Origin: an uncultured Clostridia bacterium
GTDB lineage: Bacteria > Bacillota > Clostridia > TANB77 > CAG-508
Length of the DNA stretch: 35,045 nucleotides
Reading direction: 5' to 3'
Assembly (NCBI GenBank): GCA_944386165.1
Contig: CALXAA010000019.1
Coordinates: 1 to 35,045 of the forward strand
A model generated the notes under the pieces. The model had not been told where the DNA came from. It was given only the letters and a program-made list of their open reading frames with translations, and made no database searches. Shown piece after piece: positions 1 through 8,384 of this stretch. The translations under genes and the position numbers were made by a program. The first letter of the stretch is position 1; the number at the start of each line of letters is the position of its first letter.

Positions 1-23
1 ACATTGGAGGTTTTTTTCATACA

Positions 24-80
24 ATGCTATCGCTTTTTTTGAACCACGCGCATAGCACGTGGTTTTCTTATATACAATAA
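24..80 (+). other. possible 18-codon leader ORF
   Basis: A short open frame reading MLSLFLNHAHSTWFSYIQ follows a good Shine-Dalgarno sequence (TTGGAGG, 4-10) with normal spacing. Its second half lies inside the GC-rich hairpin at 42-64. This arrangement resembles an attenuation-type leader peptide or a small peptide gene, but no downstream plus-strand gene follows for 2 kb. Its promoter would lie outside the window. It may equally be chance. Confidence 0.22.
42..70 (+). terminator. GC-rich hairpin, probable terminator
   Basis: AACCACG (42-48) pairs perfectly with CGTGGTT (58-64) across a 9-nt loop and is followed by TTCTTAT. It is a GC-rich island in very AT-rich surroundings. It probably ends a plus-strand transcript that starts to the left of the window. 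Confidence 0.4.
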
Positions 81-112
81 AAAGAAGTTAACTTATTTCT
101 AAATTAACTTCT
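75..112 (-). terminator. intrinsic terminator, minus strand
   Basis: AGAAGTTAA (83-91) and TTAACTTCT (104-112) form a 9-bp stem with a 12-nt loop. On the minus strand the stem is followed by TTTTATTG. This is the first terminator-like structure downstream of lysS, about 260 nt past its stop codon, so it may end the lysS transcript. Confidence 0.45.
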
Positions 113-375
113 ATATGTTAGATATTATTTCAATAACTACATTTTCTATTTTTATTTTGTATTTATTACAGTTATTAACTTATAAAAACTCTTTAAAAGC
201 CTTTAAATCTCTTTAAATTTTTACAGCTATTTTACAGCTACTAGAATAAATTTATTAAAATTCATTAATTTTTATTAGATTTTCCTATTCTTTTTATATT
301 GTCTATAACTCGCTATTTGCAACATATTAAGAGTTTTTAGTATTTATTAAGATTTATTTTTAATTTGCTAATGTT
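113..375. other. AT-rich non-coding stretch after lysS
   Basis: No convincing gene on either strand. It contains short repeats: TTTACAGCTA twice in tandem near 220-240, and CTTTAAA-type repeats near 190-220. It may be the 3' untranslated region of lysS or the worn remains of older sequence. Confidence 0.4.
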
Positions 376-1872
376 CTATGCCAATGGTTTCATTGTTGGG
401 AATAGTAATACATCTCTAATTGAAGCATTATCTGTAAGTAGCATTACAAATCTGTCTATTCCAATTCCAAGACCACCTGTTGGAGGCAAACCATACTCTA
501 ATGCATTTACATAGTCTTCATCCATCATTCCGGCTTCTTCGTCTCCATTTTCTCTTGCTGCAATTTCTTCTTTAAATCTTTCATATTGGTCAATTGGGTC
601 ATTTAATTCTGAAAATGCATTTCCATATTCTCTACCTGCTATAAATGCTTCAAATCTTTCTACCATTCTTGGGTCTTTTGTTGATTTTTTTGCAAGTGGT
701 GATATTTCTATTGGGTATTCATATATAAATGTTGGTTGAATTAGTGTTGCTTCAACATATTCGTCAAAGAATAAACTTATTACATTTCCTCTTGTTTCTT
801 TTCCTGCTGGAATTTCTATTTTTCTTTCTTTTGCTAGGGCTACGGCTTCTTCGTCTGTGTTAATTGTATTAAAGTCAATTCCTGTAACTTCTTTTATACT
901 GTCTATCATAGTTATTCTTTTCCATTTTCCACCTAATTCAATTTCTGTTCCTTGATAATTTATTTTTGTTGTTCCACATACTTTCATAGCGCATTTTTGG
1001 AATAGTTCTTCTGTGATATCCATCATGTCATTAAAATCTTCATATGCAGCATATAATTCTAATAATGTAAATTCAGGATTGTGTCTTATGTCCATTCCTT
1101 CATTTCTAAATACTCTACCAATTTCATAAACTTTGTCATATCCACCTACTATTAATCTTTTTAAGTTTAATTCTAATGCTATTCTTAAATACATATCAAT
1201 ATCTAATGTGTTGTGGTGTGTGATAAATGGTCTTGCTGTTGCTCCACCAGATATTGTGTTTAGTACTGGTGTTTCTACCTCTAGATATCCTTTTTCATCT
1301 AATATTTTTCTTATTTCTTTTATTATTTCACTTCTTTTTATAAATGTTTCTTTTACTTCTGGATTCATTATTAAGTCTACATATCTTTGTCTATATCTTA
1401 AATCTACATCTTTTAATCCATGGAATTTTTCTGGTAATGGTCTTAATGATTTTGATAAAAGTTTTACTTCTTTTGCGTGTACAGATATTTCTTCTGTTCT
1501 TGTTTTAAATACAAATCCTGTTATTCCAATAATATCTCCTATATCCCATGTTTTGAATTCTTTATATGCTTCTTCTCCTAAATCATTTATGCTTACATAG
1601 CTTTGTATTTTTTCATCACTGTCTAATATTGTACAAAATGATGCTTTTCCCATTATTCTTTTTGCTATTATTCTTCCTGCAACAGATACATCTTTTTGTT
1701 CAAATTTCTCATAGTTTGATTTTATTTCTCCTGCTGAATTTGTTCTATTATATTTAGTTATTTCATAAGGATTTTTTCCTTGTTCTTGTAGTTCTTTTAG
1801 TTTATCTTTTCTTATTTGTATTAAATGATTTTCATCTAATTCTACATTTTGGTTATTCTCATTTTCTTGCAT
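376..1872 (-). CDS. lysS: lysyl-tRNA synthetase, class II
   Basis: Charges tRNA-Lys with lysine using ATP, in the cytoplasm. The 498-residue product has the usual family length. An N-terminal OB-fold anticodon-binding domain (about residues 60-165) precedes the class II catalytic core. Motif 2 is visible as the [15 protein letters not shown] stretch and motif 3 as [15 protein letters not shown] close to the C terminus. The start ATG at 1872 has an AGAAGGGAG Shine-Dalgarno about 8 nt upstream, and a strong sigma-A promoter lies 55-80 nt further up. It is transcribed alone and divergently from the VWA gene. No T-box leader was seen between the promoter and the start. Identification is secure. 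Confidence 0.97.
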   Translation of the reverse strand: MQENENNQNVELDENHLIQIRKDKLKELQEQGKNPYEITKYNRTNSAGEIKSNYEKFEQKDVSVAGRIIAKRIMGKASFCTILDSDEKIQSYVSINDLGEEAYKEFKTWDIGDIIGITGFVFKTRTEEISVHAKEVKLLSKSLRPLPEKFHGLKDVDLRYRQRYVDLIMNPEVKETFIKRSEIIKEIRKILDEKGYLEVETPVLNTISGGATARPFITHHNTLDIDMYLRIALELNLKRLIVGGYDKVYEIGRVFRNEGMDIRHNPEFTLLELYAAYEDFNDMMDITEELFQKCAMKVCGTTKINYQGTEIELGGKWKRITMIDSIKEVTGIDFNTINTDEEAVALAKERKIEIPAGKETRGNVISLFFDEYVEATLIQPTFIYEYPIEISPLAKKSTKDPRMVERFEAFIAGREYGNAFSELNDPIDQYERFKEEIAARENGDEEAGMMDEDYVNALEYGLPPTGGLGIGIDRFVMLLTDNASIRDVLLFPTMKPLA

Positions 1873-1926
1873 AGTTTTTTCTCCCTTCTCTTATTTTGCT
1901 TGTAATTAAAAGCTTAATATGTAGGT

Positions 1927-1955
1927 ATTATATTATATTTTGCCTATAAAATCAA
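1927..1955 (-). promoter_or_regulatory. sigma-A promoter of lysS
   Basis: On the minus strand, TTGATT (1950-1955) is separated by exactly 17 nt from TATAAT (1927-1932). The predicted transcript starts about 45 nt before the lysS ATG. Confidence 0.75.
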
Positions 1956-2014
1956 GTAAACTGTATGTATTTTTCGAAAAAATCGCTTATTTTCATAAAA
2001 AATCTACATAATTA

Positions 2015-2043
2015 TTGACTGTTGGTAAAATTTGTAATATAAT
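2015..2043 (+). promoter_or_regulatory. sigma-A promoter of the VWA gene
   Basis: TTGACT (2015-2020), a 17-nt spacer and a perfect TATAAT (2038-2043). The predicted start, near 2050, gives a short leader before AAGGAG at 2071-2076. Confidence 0.78.
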
Positions 2044-2085
2044 TAAATTAGTATGAGTTTTTATAAATAAAAGGAGATGGTTAAT

Positions 2086-3513
2086 ATGCCGAAAAAATTA
2101 ACAGTGTTTATCGTAATTACAATATTCATAATAGTTAATTTTACATCAGTAACTTATGCAAGTTTTACTCCAACTGCAGTAGAACTTTATGATGGAAAAG
2201 TAATTGCTTATTCTGAAATCAGTGCTTTTAAATTAACTTTAGCAAATGGACTTGTAATTTCGTCTGCTTCAATTGAAGGTGATTCTGAGCAATTAATAAC
2301 AGAGACTAGTGGAAATGTTCAAGTTGTTTTAATTATTGACGTTTCTGGCAGTATGACTGGTACAAAAATAGAAAAAGCAAAAAATGCTGCAAAAACTATG
2401 GTAGAAAATCTAATGCAACTTGGTGAAAATACAAAAATAGCTTTAGTATCATTTTCATCTGGTGCAAATACTGAAGTTAATTTGACTAATTCAAAACAAG
2501 ATATTATAAATGGAATAAATCGTTTAGGTGCTAGTGGTGGCACAAATATGGCTCCAGCTTTAGATTTAGCTACTTCAATTTTAGATGAGGGAAAGAGAAT
2601 TTACGAACAAGAAAATTCATCTTCTCAAACTGAATCAACAACTGAATCTAATGAAAGTAATTTACATCAGTACTGTGTAGCATTAACTGATGGTGCTACT
2701 GAAGCTCCAGAAAGTTGTTATAGTAAATTAAGTTCTATGCAATCTAATGGAATTGGTATATATGGAGTATTATTAGAATCAGACTACGCTGATGCCTTTA
2801 GACAAGGGGGTAACACTATAGGTGTTATTTATGAAAATATAAATAATGATCAACTTTTAGAAATTTATAATCAAATTTTTGAAGAAATTTATAATGAATT
2901 AATTGAAAATGTTATTTCAGACTTTGATTTTATTGATAATCCACCATATTGTATAGTTTTGGACAATGGTATTTTTATAACTTTAGATAATGAATTAATA
3001 CAAGGAGCTCGTTTAGATATAGAATATGTAATTGATATAAAATCATCTATGGAAATTAATGAAGTAGAAATTGAAGACATAACTAGTGGCAATATTGCTT
3101 ATAGTGCTGATTCTAGTTTGTTAACAGAAGATAAGCTTAACTCTGATTTTGGCTGGAGCACTGCAGGTGAAACTAGATTATGCACAGATGATTTTCCTGT
3201 TGTACATATATATGAGTCAAGTAGTGATACTCCAATTATAGAAAAAAGAGGTTCTTATCAAAAGAAAATAATTTACTCAAAATTGTTATCTTCATCAGAA
3301 GACTCTAATTTTGAACATTCAACAATGTTTAGATTAAATAATGATTCTGAAAATGGAATGGCTACATTACCTTCTCTATCAATTATAATAACTCCTCCAT
3401 ATGGAGAATCTAATAATAACATTTTTTATATTATTTCTACAATAATTTTACTTACTTTTATAACTTATATGATTATAAAATTAAAACATATTTCAAAAAA
3501 GCCTACTATGTAA
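2086..3513 (+). CDS. secreted/membrane-anchored VWA domain protein
   Basis: 475 residues. The ATG at 2077 abuts AAGGAG (2071-2076), so the in-frame ATG at 2086, 9 nt after it, is preferred. A Lys-Lys plus hydrophobic N-terminal segment (about 4-25) ending in an Ala-containing site looks like a signal peptide. Residues about 78-260 form a von Willebrand factor A domain with a complete metal site: DVSGS from D85, the Thr of GGTNM near 153 and the Asp of LTDGA near 202. A Ser/Thr/Glu-rich low-complexity insert sits inside the domain (about 177-193). A single C-terminal membrane helix (about 442-464) precedes a basic tail, so the VWA domain should face outside. The role is probably metal-dependent binding of protein or wall ligands; the partner is unknown. 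The gene stands alone between its promoter and a terminator. Confidence 0.85.
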   Translation: MPKKLTVFIVITIFIIVNFTSVTYASFTPTAVELYDGKVIAYSEISAFKLTLANGLVISSASIEGDSEQLITETSGNVQVVLIIDVSGSMTGTKIEKAKNAAKTMVENLMQLGENTKIALVSFSSGANTEVNLTNSKQDIINGINRLGASGGTNMAPALDLATSILDEGKRIYEQENSSSQTESTTESNESNLHQYCVALTDGATEAPESCYSKLSSMQSNGIGIYGVLLESDYADAFRQGGNTIGVIYENINNDQLLEIYNQIFEEIYNELIENVISDFDFIDNPPYCIVLDNGIFITLDNELIQGARLDIEYVIDIKSSMEINEVEIEDITSGNIAYSADSSLLTEDKLNSDFGWSTAGETRLCTDDFPVVHIYESSSDTPIIEKRGSYQKKIIYSKLLSSSEDSNFEHSTMFRLNNDSENGMATLPSLSIIITPPYGESNNNIFYIISTIILLTFITYMIIKLKHISKKPTM

Positions 3514-3532
3514 AAAGTAGGCTTCTTTATTT
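3499..3532. terminator. bidirectional terminator between the VWA gene and nrdG
   Basis: AAGCCTACT (3499-3507) pairs perfectly with AGTAGGCTT (3516-3524), with CTTTATTTTT following on the plus strand and A/T runs on the other side. The stop codon of the VWA gene (3511-3513) lies in the loop. It can serve both convergent genes. Confidence 0.8.
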
Positions 3533-4021
3533 TTATATATATGAAACTATATTATTTTGCTCTATTGTTTTTTTTATGTCAATTACTCTTTGGTTTGAAG
3601 AACCTCTCCATTTTAGTGTTGGATTATGAAGTTCATCTACATATTGGCCATCAACTAATACATCAATATATTTGAATACTTCTTTTCCTTTTAAATCTTC
3701 ATATTTAAAACCTGACCATACCCAAAGATTTTTTTCAGGATATTTTTCTTTAAATGCTTTTGCAAGTTTTGTTGTTCCTTCTATATTTGCAGGATGCATA
3801 GGTTCTCCACCCAAAATTGATAAACCTTCTATATGATCTTTCTGACATAAGTCTATTACTTTATTTATTGTTTCATCTGTGAATTCTTTTCCTCCTTCAA
3901 AATCCCATGTTTCTGAGTTAAAACAATTTTTACAGTGGAAATGGCATCCTTGCATAAATATAGAAACTCTTACTCCAGGTCCATTTGAAATATCCATTTT
4001 TCTAATTTGATTATATCTCAT
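3533..4021 (-). CDS. nrdG: anaerobic ribonucleotide reductase activating protein
   Basis: A radical-SAM activase that uses S-adenosylmethionine and a [4Fe-4S] cluster to place the glycyl radical on NrdD. The 162-residue product has the family's normal length. The cluster ligands are the cysteines of GCHFHCKNC (C26, C30, C33; CxxxCxxC), and the SAM-contact motif GGEP lies at 71-74. It begins 2 nt after the nrdD stop codon. Its Shine-Dalgarno (AAGGTGG) lies inside the end of nrdD, which suggests translational coupling and a single nrdDG transcript. Confidence 0.95.
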   Translation of the reverse strand: MRYNQIRKMDISNGPGVRVSIFMQGCHFHCKNCFNSETWDFEGGKEFTDETINKVIDLCQKDHIEGLSILGGEPMHPANIEGTTKLAKAFKEKYPEKNLWVWSGFKYEDLKGKEVFKYIDVLVDGQYVDELHNPTLKWRGSSNQRVIDIKKTIEQNNIVSYI

Positions 4022-4023
4022 AA

Positions 4024-6216
4024 CTATTCAGCCACCTTATTATCAATATGTAGAACTCTTTCTTTTATTTCTTGTGTTCTTCCTTTATTCCAGAAATTTG
4101 TTCCAATATATCCACATGTACGTCTTGCTACATTTAATGTGTTATGGTCTCTATTACCACAATTTGGACAATACCATTCTAAATTGTCATCAATTAAAAT
4201 TTCTCCTGTATATCCACATTTTTGGCAATAGTCTGATTTTGTGTTAAGTTCAGCATACATTATGTTATCATAAATGAATTTTATTACTTCTATAACAGCT
4301 TCTAAGTTATTTTGTAAATTAGGTGTTTCTATATATGATATTGCTCCACCTGGACTTAATTTTTGGAATTCACTTTCAAGTTTTAGTTTTGAAAATGCAT
4401 CTATTTCTTCAAATACTGGAACATGATATGAATTTGTAATATATCCTCTATCTGTTATTCCTTTTATTAGTCCAAATCTCTCTTTTAGACATTTTGCAAA
4501 TTTATATGTTGTTGTTTCTATTGGTGATCCATATACTGAATAATCAATATCTTCTTCTTTTTTCCATTTGCTTGTCATATCATTTAAGTGTTGCATTACT
4601 TTTAGTCCAAATTCTTTTCCTTCTCCATTGTCTGTATGTGAATGTCCTGTCATAACTTTTACACATTCATATAGTCCTGCATATCCTAATGAAATTGTTG
4701 AATATCCATGATGTAATAATTCGTGTATTGATTCTCCTTTTTCTAGTCTTGCTAATGCTCCATTTTGCCATAAAATTGGTGCTACATCACTTGTTACATT
4801 ACTTAATCTTTTATGTCTTATTTGTAATGCTTTATGACATAATTCTAGTCTTTCATCAAATATTTTCCAAAATTCGTTCATATCTCCTTTAGATGAAAGT
4901 GCTACATCTGGTAAGTTTATTGTTACAACTCCTTGGTTAAATCTTCCATAGTATTTTCCTTTTCCTTTAACATAGTCTTTTGCTTTTGAGATATTTCCTA
5001 AACTCATTGTTCTGTCTGGTGTAAGGAATGATCTACATCCCATACATGGGTAACAGTCTCCATCACCTAATTCGTTTTTCTTTAATTCTTTCATTACTTT
5101 TTCTGATATGTAGTCTGGAACCATTCTTTTTGCTGTACATTCTGCTGCAAGTTTTGTTAAATACCAATATTTGCTGTTTTCATGTATGTTATCTTCTTCA
5201 AGTATGTATAAAAGTTTTGGAAATGCTGGAGTTATATATACTCCTTTTTCATTTTTAAAGCCTTGTATTCTTTGTTTTAAGAATTCTTCAATTATCATGG
5301 CTAATTCTTCTTTATATTCATCTGTTTCTCCTAAATACATACATACTGATAAAAATGGTGCTTGTCCATTTGTGTTTGTCATTGAGTTTACTTGATAATT
5401 AAATGTTTGTACTCCATCTTGCACTTCTTTTTTAGTATCTTGTTTTGCAAATTTTTCGCATTCTTCTTTACTTAAGTTTCTTTCTTTATATTTTTGGTAA
5501 TATTTTTCATAACTGCTTCTTACAAATGGTGCTAAGTGTGTAAGTGATACTGTTGCTCCTCCATAACTTGATGATGTTACTGCTAAGATTATTTGTGTTG
5601 CTATTGTTGCTGCTGTTATAAATCTATGTGGTTTTTCTATCATTACTCCATTTATAACTGTTCCATTTTGCAACATGTCATTTAAATTTATTAATTCACA
5701 GTTATGTAGTGCGTTTTGTGCAAAATAGTCTGCATCATGGAAGTGTATTATTCCTTTGTCATGTGCTTCTACTACATCTTCTGGTAGTAAAAATCTTCTT
5801 GTTATGTCTGTACTTGTTATTCCTGCTAAATAGTCTCTTTGTGTTGTTACTACTTCTGCATTTTTATTTGAATTTTCACTATTCCAATATTCGTTTTCTC
5901 CATCTATCAATTCTTTTATGGTTTTATCTGTTGTGTTTGCTTTTCTTACTAGTTCTCTTGTGTATCTATATGTGATGTATTTTTTTGCTAGTTCATATTT
6001 ATCAAATTCCATTAATTTTTGTTCTATAATATCTTGTATGTCTTCTACTAATATTCTTTTTTTGTCTAGTTCTTCTATGTATTTTATTATTTCTTCAATT
6101 TCTTGCTTGGTTGCTTTTTTATTTCCTTTTACTTCATTATTTGCTTTTCCTATTGCTATTCTTATTTTATCTGCATCATAGTCTACTATGTGTCCATCTC
6201 TTTTTACAATTTTCAT
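4024..6216 (-). CDS. nrdD: anaerobic ribonucleoside-triphosphate reductase (class III)
   Basis: Reduces ribonucleoside triphosphates to deoxyribonucleotides without oxygen, using a glycyl radical. The protein has 730 residues. An N-terminal ATP-cone (about 1-92, starting MKIVKRDG) provides allosteric control. The large catalytic barrel follows, then a C-terminal zinc site made of CQKC and CPNC, then the radical loop with RTCGY, where the radical glycine is near residue 702. The ATG is preceded by GGAGG at good spacing. A promoter lies at 6248-6276. It is first in the nrdDG operon and divergent from a Crp/Fnr-family regulator, the likely controller. Its presence implies anaerobic growth. Confidence 0.97.
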   Translation of the reverse strand: MKIVKRDGHIVDYDADKIRIAIGKANNEVKGNKKATKQEIEEIIKYIEELDKKRILVEDIQDIIEQKLMEFDKYELAKKYITYRYTRELVRKANTTDKTIKELIDGENEYWNSENSNKNAEVVTTQRDYLAGITSTDITRRFLLPEDVVEAHDKGIIHFHDADYFAQNALHNCELINLNDMLQNGTVINGVMIEKPHRFITAATIATQIILAVTSSSYGGATVSLTHLAPFVRSSYEKYYQKYKERNLSKEECEKFAKQDTKKEVQDGVQTFNYQVNSMTNTNGQAPFLSVCMYLGETDEYKEELAMIIEEFLKQRIQGFKNEKGVYITPAFPKLLYILEEDNIHENSKYWYLTKLAAECTAKRMVPDYISEKVMKELKKNELGDGDCYPCMGCRSFLTPDRTMSLGNISKAKDYVKGKGKYYGRFNQGVVTINLPDVALSSKGDMNEFWKIFDERLELCHKALQIRHKRLSNVTSDVAPILWQNGALARLEKGESIHELLHHGYSTISLGYAGLYECVKVMTGHSHTDNGEGKEFGLKVMQHLNDMTSKWKKEEDIDYSVYGSPIETTTYKFAKCLKERFGLIKGITDRGYITNSYHVPVFEEIDAFSKLKLESEFQKLSPGGAISYIETPNLQNNLEAVIEVIKFIYDNIMYAELNTKSDYCQKCGYTGEILIDDNLEWYCPNCGNRDHNTLNVARRTCGYIGTNFWNKGRTQEIKERVLHIDNKVAE

Positions 6217-6247
6217 TTCTTTTGTTCCTCCTTCATTTTATGAGTTA

Positions 6248-6276
6248 ATTCTATAAATAAATTTTTTAATATACAA
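6248..6276 (-). promoter_or_regulatory. sigma-A promoter of nrdDG
   Basis: On the minus strand, TTGTAT (6271-6276), a 17-nt spacer and TAGAAT (6248-6253). Its -35 abuts the dyad at 6274-6286 and lies back-to-back with the regulator's promoter. Confidence 0.6.
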
Positions 6277-6286
6277 GTTGCACTTG
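6274..6286. promoter_or_regulatory. candidate operator between divergent promoters
   Basis: CAAGT (6274-6278), TGC, ACTTG (6282-6286) is a perfect 5-bp dyad sitting between and overlapping the two -35 elements. It overlaps a tandem TTGCAC-TTGCAC repeat (6278-6289). A protein bound here could affect both nrdDG and the regulator. The arms are short and the match to classical Crp or Fnr sites is poor, so this is inference from position. Confidence 0.35.
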
Positions 6287-6312
6287 CACCTTTTTGTTTT
6301 TTTTGTTAAAAT
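6284..6312 (+). promoter_or_regulatory. sigma-A promoter of the Crp/Fnr regulator
   Basis: TTGCAC (6284-6289), a 17-nt spacer and TAAAAT (6307-6312). The transcript would start near 6319, only about 10 nt before the chosen ATG, so the mRNA leader is very short. Confidence 0.6.
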
Positions 6313-6329
6313 ATTTTTGGGTGATTATT

Positions 6330-6965
6330 ATGACTTCTCCTTTTGATAATTTAACAAAGGCTCAAATAAGTAAATTATATGAATTGTTGGGAGTTCACAT
6401 TTATAGTTTTAGTGAAAATCAAGAGATTTTGCCTACAATAAAAAATGAAAATATTGTTGGGATTGTTTTAGAGGGTTATGCTCAAATTTTGAATATTGAG
6501 TATAATGGAAATGAAATTATTGCTGAAAATCTATATAAAAATAGTGTTTTTGGAAGTAATATTTCTTTAACTAATAGTGAAAATTATCAAATAATTGCAA
6601 GACAAGATACTACTGTTTTGGTTATTGATTATGATAAATTGATGAATCCTAAAAATTTGGTTCATAATTATTTTAATGTTTTTTTTAGAAATTTGTTTGA
6701 TATTATTAATGTTAAAATTAGAGAAAAAAATGAGAGAATTAAAATTTTGGAGAAAAAACAGATTAGGGAAAAATTGTTGGAGTTTTTTGAAATGGAAAAT
6801 AAAAAGAATCGTTTAAAATATATTTATCTACCTTTTTCTCTTAAGGATTTGGCTGATTATCTTGCTGTTAACAGGTCTGCTATGTTTCGTGAACTTAAGC
6901 ATTTGAAAGAGGATAAGTTTATTGAGATTAAAGATAGAAAAATTGTTTTATTGTATAAGTTATAG
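6330..6965 (+). CDS. Crp/Fnr-family transcriptional regulator
   Basis: 211 residues. The ATG at 6330 is chosen because the promoter's predicted start (about 6319) excludes the upstream in-frame codon at 6294; GGGTGA at 6319-6324 is a weak Shine-Dalgarno. The N-terminal half (about 15-125) fits a cyclic-nucleotide-binding-like beta-roll. The C-terminal part has the Crp-type winged helix-turn-helix, with the recognition region around LADYLAVNRSAMFRELKHL. No N-terminal cysteine cluster is present, so it is not a classical [4Fe-4S] Fnr. The effector is unknown. Its divergent, promoter-sharing position with nrdDG suggests it controls them and itself. Confidence 0.85.
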   Translation: MTSPFDNLTKAQISKLYELLGVHIYSFSENQEILPTIKNENIVGIVLEGYAQILNIEYNGNEIIAENLYKNSVFGSNISLTNSENYQIIARQDTTVLVIDYDKLMNPKNLVHNYFNVFFRNLFDIINVKIREKNERIKILEKKQIREKLLEFFEMENKKNRLKYIYLPFSLKDLADYLAVNRSAMFRELKHLKEDKFIEIKDRKIVLLYKL

Positions 6966-7016
6966 TTTTTTAATGGAGCAAACGCCGTAGTTATTTACAA
7001 CTTTTTCTCTCTTAAC

Positions 7017-7036
7017 AATTGATACAAATATCAATT
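7017..7036. other. 8-bp perfect dyad after the regulator gene
   Basis: AATTGATA (7017-7024), CAAA, TATCAATT (7029-7036). It may be a weak terminator for the regulator gene, followed by AATTTATT. The arms resemble Fnr half-sites (TTGAT/ATCAA) but are spaced 6 instead of 4 nt apart. Confidence 0.4.
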
Positions 7037-7074
7037 AATTTATTAAAGTATACCATATTTATAGAAAAACACGA

Positions 7075-7105
7075 TAAAAAAGAAACCTCACTAGATAAAG
7101 TGAGG
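7075..7105 (-). terminator. terminator of the 7131-7493 gene
   Basis: CCTCACT (7086-7092) pairs with AGTGAGG (7099-7105) across a 6-nt loop. On the minus strand the hairpin is followed by TTTCTTTTTT. Confidence 0.75.
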
Positions 7106-7130
7106 AAAAGAATTAATCTTTTTATGAGTA

Positions 7131-7493
7131 TTACCTAAGGTCTAATATAAATGATAATGTGTCTCCGCCACTACCGTCATCAGTTATCTTTCCTTCAATA
7201 TCGAATTTGAAAGCGATTTTGACAGCTTTTGAAACAACTGGATAGTCATAAGGAGAATTTTTTCTTTTATCCCAGTTATTAATATTAGATGTATAATTCC
7301 AACATCCTATATTGCTGTGAAAATCAATTCTGAGTATAGAAGAAGTAGGCTGGACATCAGCAATCTCTCTGAACTTCGGAATTACAAATTCCTCAATCAT
7401 TTTTATTGCTTCAAGCTCTAACCTCCGTTCTTCTTCAGCTTGTTTGTTTGTGACCTTATGTAATTTTTCTTTGAGTTCCGTTCTAATAGACAT
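7131..7493 (-). CDS. hypothetical protein, 120 aa
   Basis: I do not recognise this protein. The first 40 residues are charged and probably helical (Glu/Lys-rich, possibly a short coiled coil); the rest looks like a small alpha/beta domain with many aromatic and Asp/Asn/Gly residues. There is no signal peptide or membrane segment. A strong GGGAGGTT Shine-Dalgarno precedes the ATG and a terminator follows, so it is probably expressed. Its base composition is less AT-rich than its neighbours. It shares the stretch between the regulator and tRNA-Thr with a decayed dinD, which suggests acquired accessory DNA. Confidence 0.6.
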   Translation of the reverse strand: MSIRTELKEKLHKVTNKQAEEERRLELEAIKMIEEFVIPKFREIADVQPTSSILRIDFHSNIGCWNYTSNINNWDKRKNSPYDYPVVSKAVKIAFKFDIEGKITDDGSGGDTLSFILDLR

Positions 7494-7730
7494 AACTCAA
7501 CCTCCCTAAATCTTTTATTGTTGTTTTGCTCTATATATGTTAAACCAAAAAGCTAGAGGGAATCCCTCTCACTATTTAGTGGAAAAAGGGGAAAATATAG
7601 GAAATCCCTATAATACTTTAAATTATATATCAATTCACATAAAATTTCAAGCAATATTCAATCATAAATTACCTAAATGTACTCGCTGACATATACATCT
7701 ATATGTAGATATACTGGAACTACTATCATT
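7494..7730. other. non-coding gap inside the accessory patch
   Basis: No gene seen. AGAGGGA and TCCCTCT flank a single A at 7555-7569 as a near-perfect palindrome, followed by an echo of the same bases near 7586-7608. Probably degraded sequence. Confidence 0.35.
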
Positions 7731-8308
7731 TTACTTCTTTAAACTTTTTTTATTTTCTTTTTCTAATTGTTTTAAACTCTTTTTAGGTGTAGGAAGATAT
7801 TCTGGCATAGTTCCGTCCAGCTTCTTTAATTGCTTTTCTAACTATTTTTCCAATTTTATTATTTTATTATGAGTATCACAAGCTCTCTTTTCAGTATCAA
7901 CTTTATCTCTTTTTAATCTTTGTTCTGTTTGAGAAATTCTAAATAAATTTGCTATAAGTTCATCACTTCTCATATTATCCAAATCTTGTTAAATCTCTTT
8001 GATAAAATCTTTTCTCATCTTCTGTTAGCATACTATATTCTTTTTCACTAATTTCTTGTTTTCTTGTTTGAACTGCAAAGTATGTTTGTGCAAGAGCTAT
8101 AATTTTTAATCTTGGATTTGCATTTTGAGCTATAAGATAGCAAGCATATCGTGTTAATTTATAATCCTTTTGTTCTCTTTTCGCACCAGAACCTATTTCT
8201 ACCATTTTGTTGTCAACAACGAAATGGTCAATGTCAGTTATTTCAGAGTTTTGACATATTATCAAAACTCGGGGCTCTGCGAGGCAATAAAATTCATTGG
8301 ATTCTTGC
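7731..8308 (-). pseudogene. dinD: decayed dinD (damage-inducible protein D)
   Basis: Two pieces in different frames align with DinD, an SOS-inducible protein often carried by mobile DNA. The first (down to 7975) holds the conserved stretch with GSGAKRE, TRYACYLIAQN and QTYFAVQTRKQE. The second (7973 down to 7731) holds ELIANLFRISQTE, then GTMPEYLPTPKKS and KQLEKE, which matches the DinD C terminus. Between them about 50 codons are missing and the frame shifts. A TAG at 7842-7844 interrupts the second piece, and the N-terminal region is shortened too. Several independent lesions mean it is not functional. It begins just after the tRNA-Thr terminator, a typical site for integrated DNA. Confidence 0.85.
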
Positions 8309-8338
8309 AAAAAAAAAAAATACCATCCTTTTCAGGAT
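8309..8338 (-). terminator. terminator of tRNA-Thr
   Basis: On the minus strand ATCCT-GAAA-AGGAT (8325-8338) is followed after 4 nt by twelve consecutive T (8309-8320). It lies about 47 nt past the tRNA 3' end. Confidence 0.7.
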
Positions 8339-8384
8339 AATATTTGTATTTATCTGTTCTATTAGTTCGAACAAAAACGTCATT

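Noticed and set aside
6974..6979. TGGAGC as a second copy of the tRNA-Thr 3' end (attachment site)
   Set aside because: Only six bases agree with the tRNA end and the match then stops; expected by chance.
8367..8376. GTTCGAAC near the dinD remnant as a LexA box
   Set aside because: The half-sites are in the wrong order and overlap; flanking bases do not give CGAAC-N4-GTTYG on either strand.
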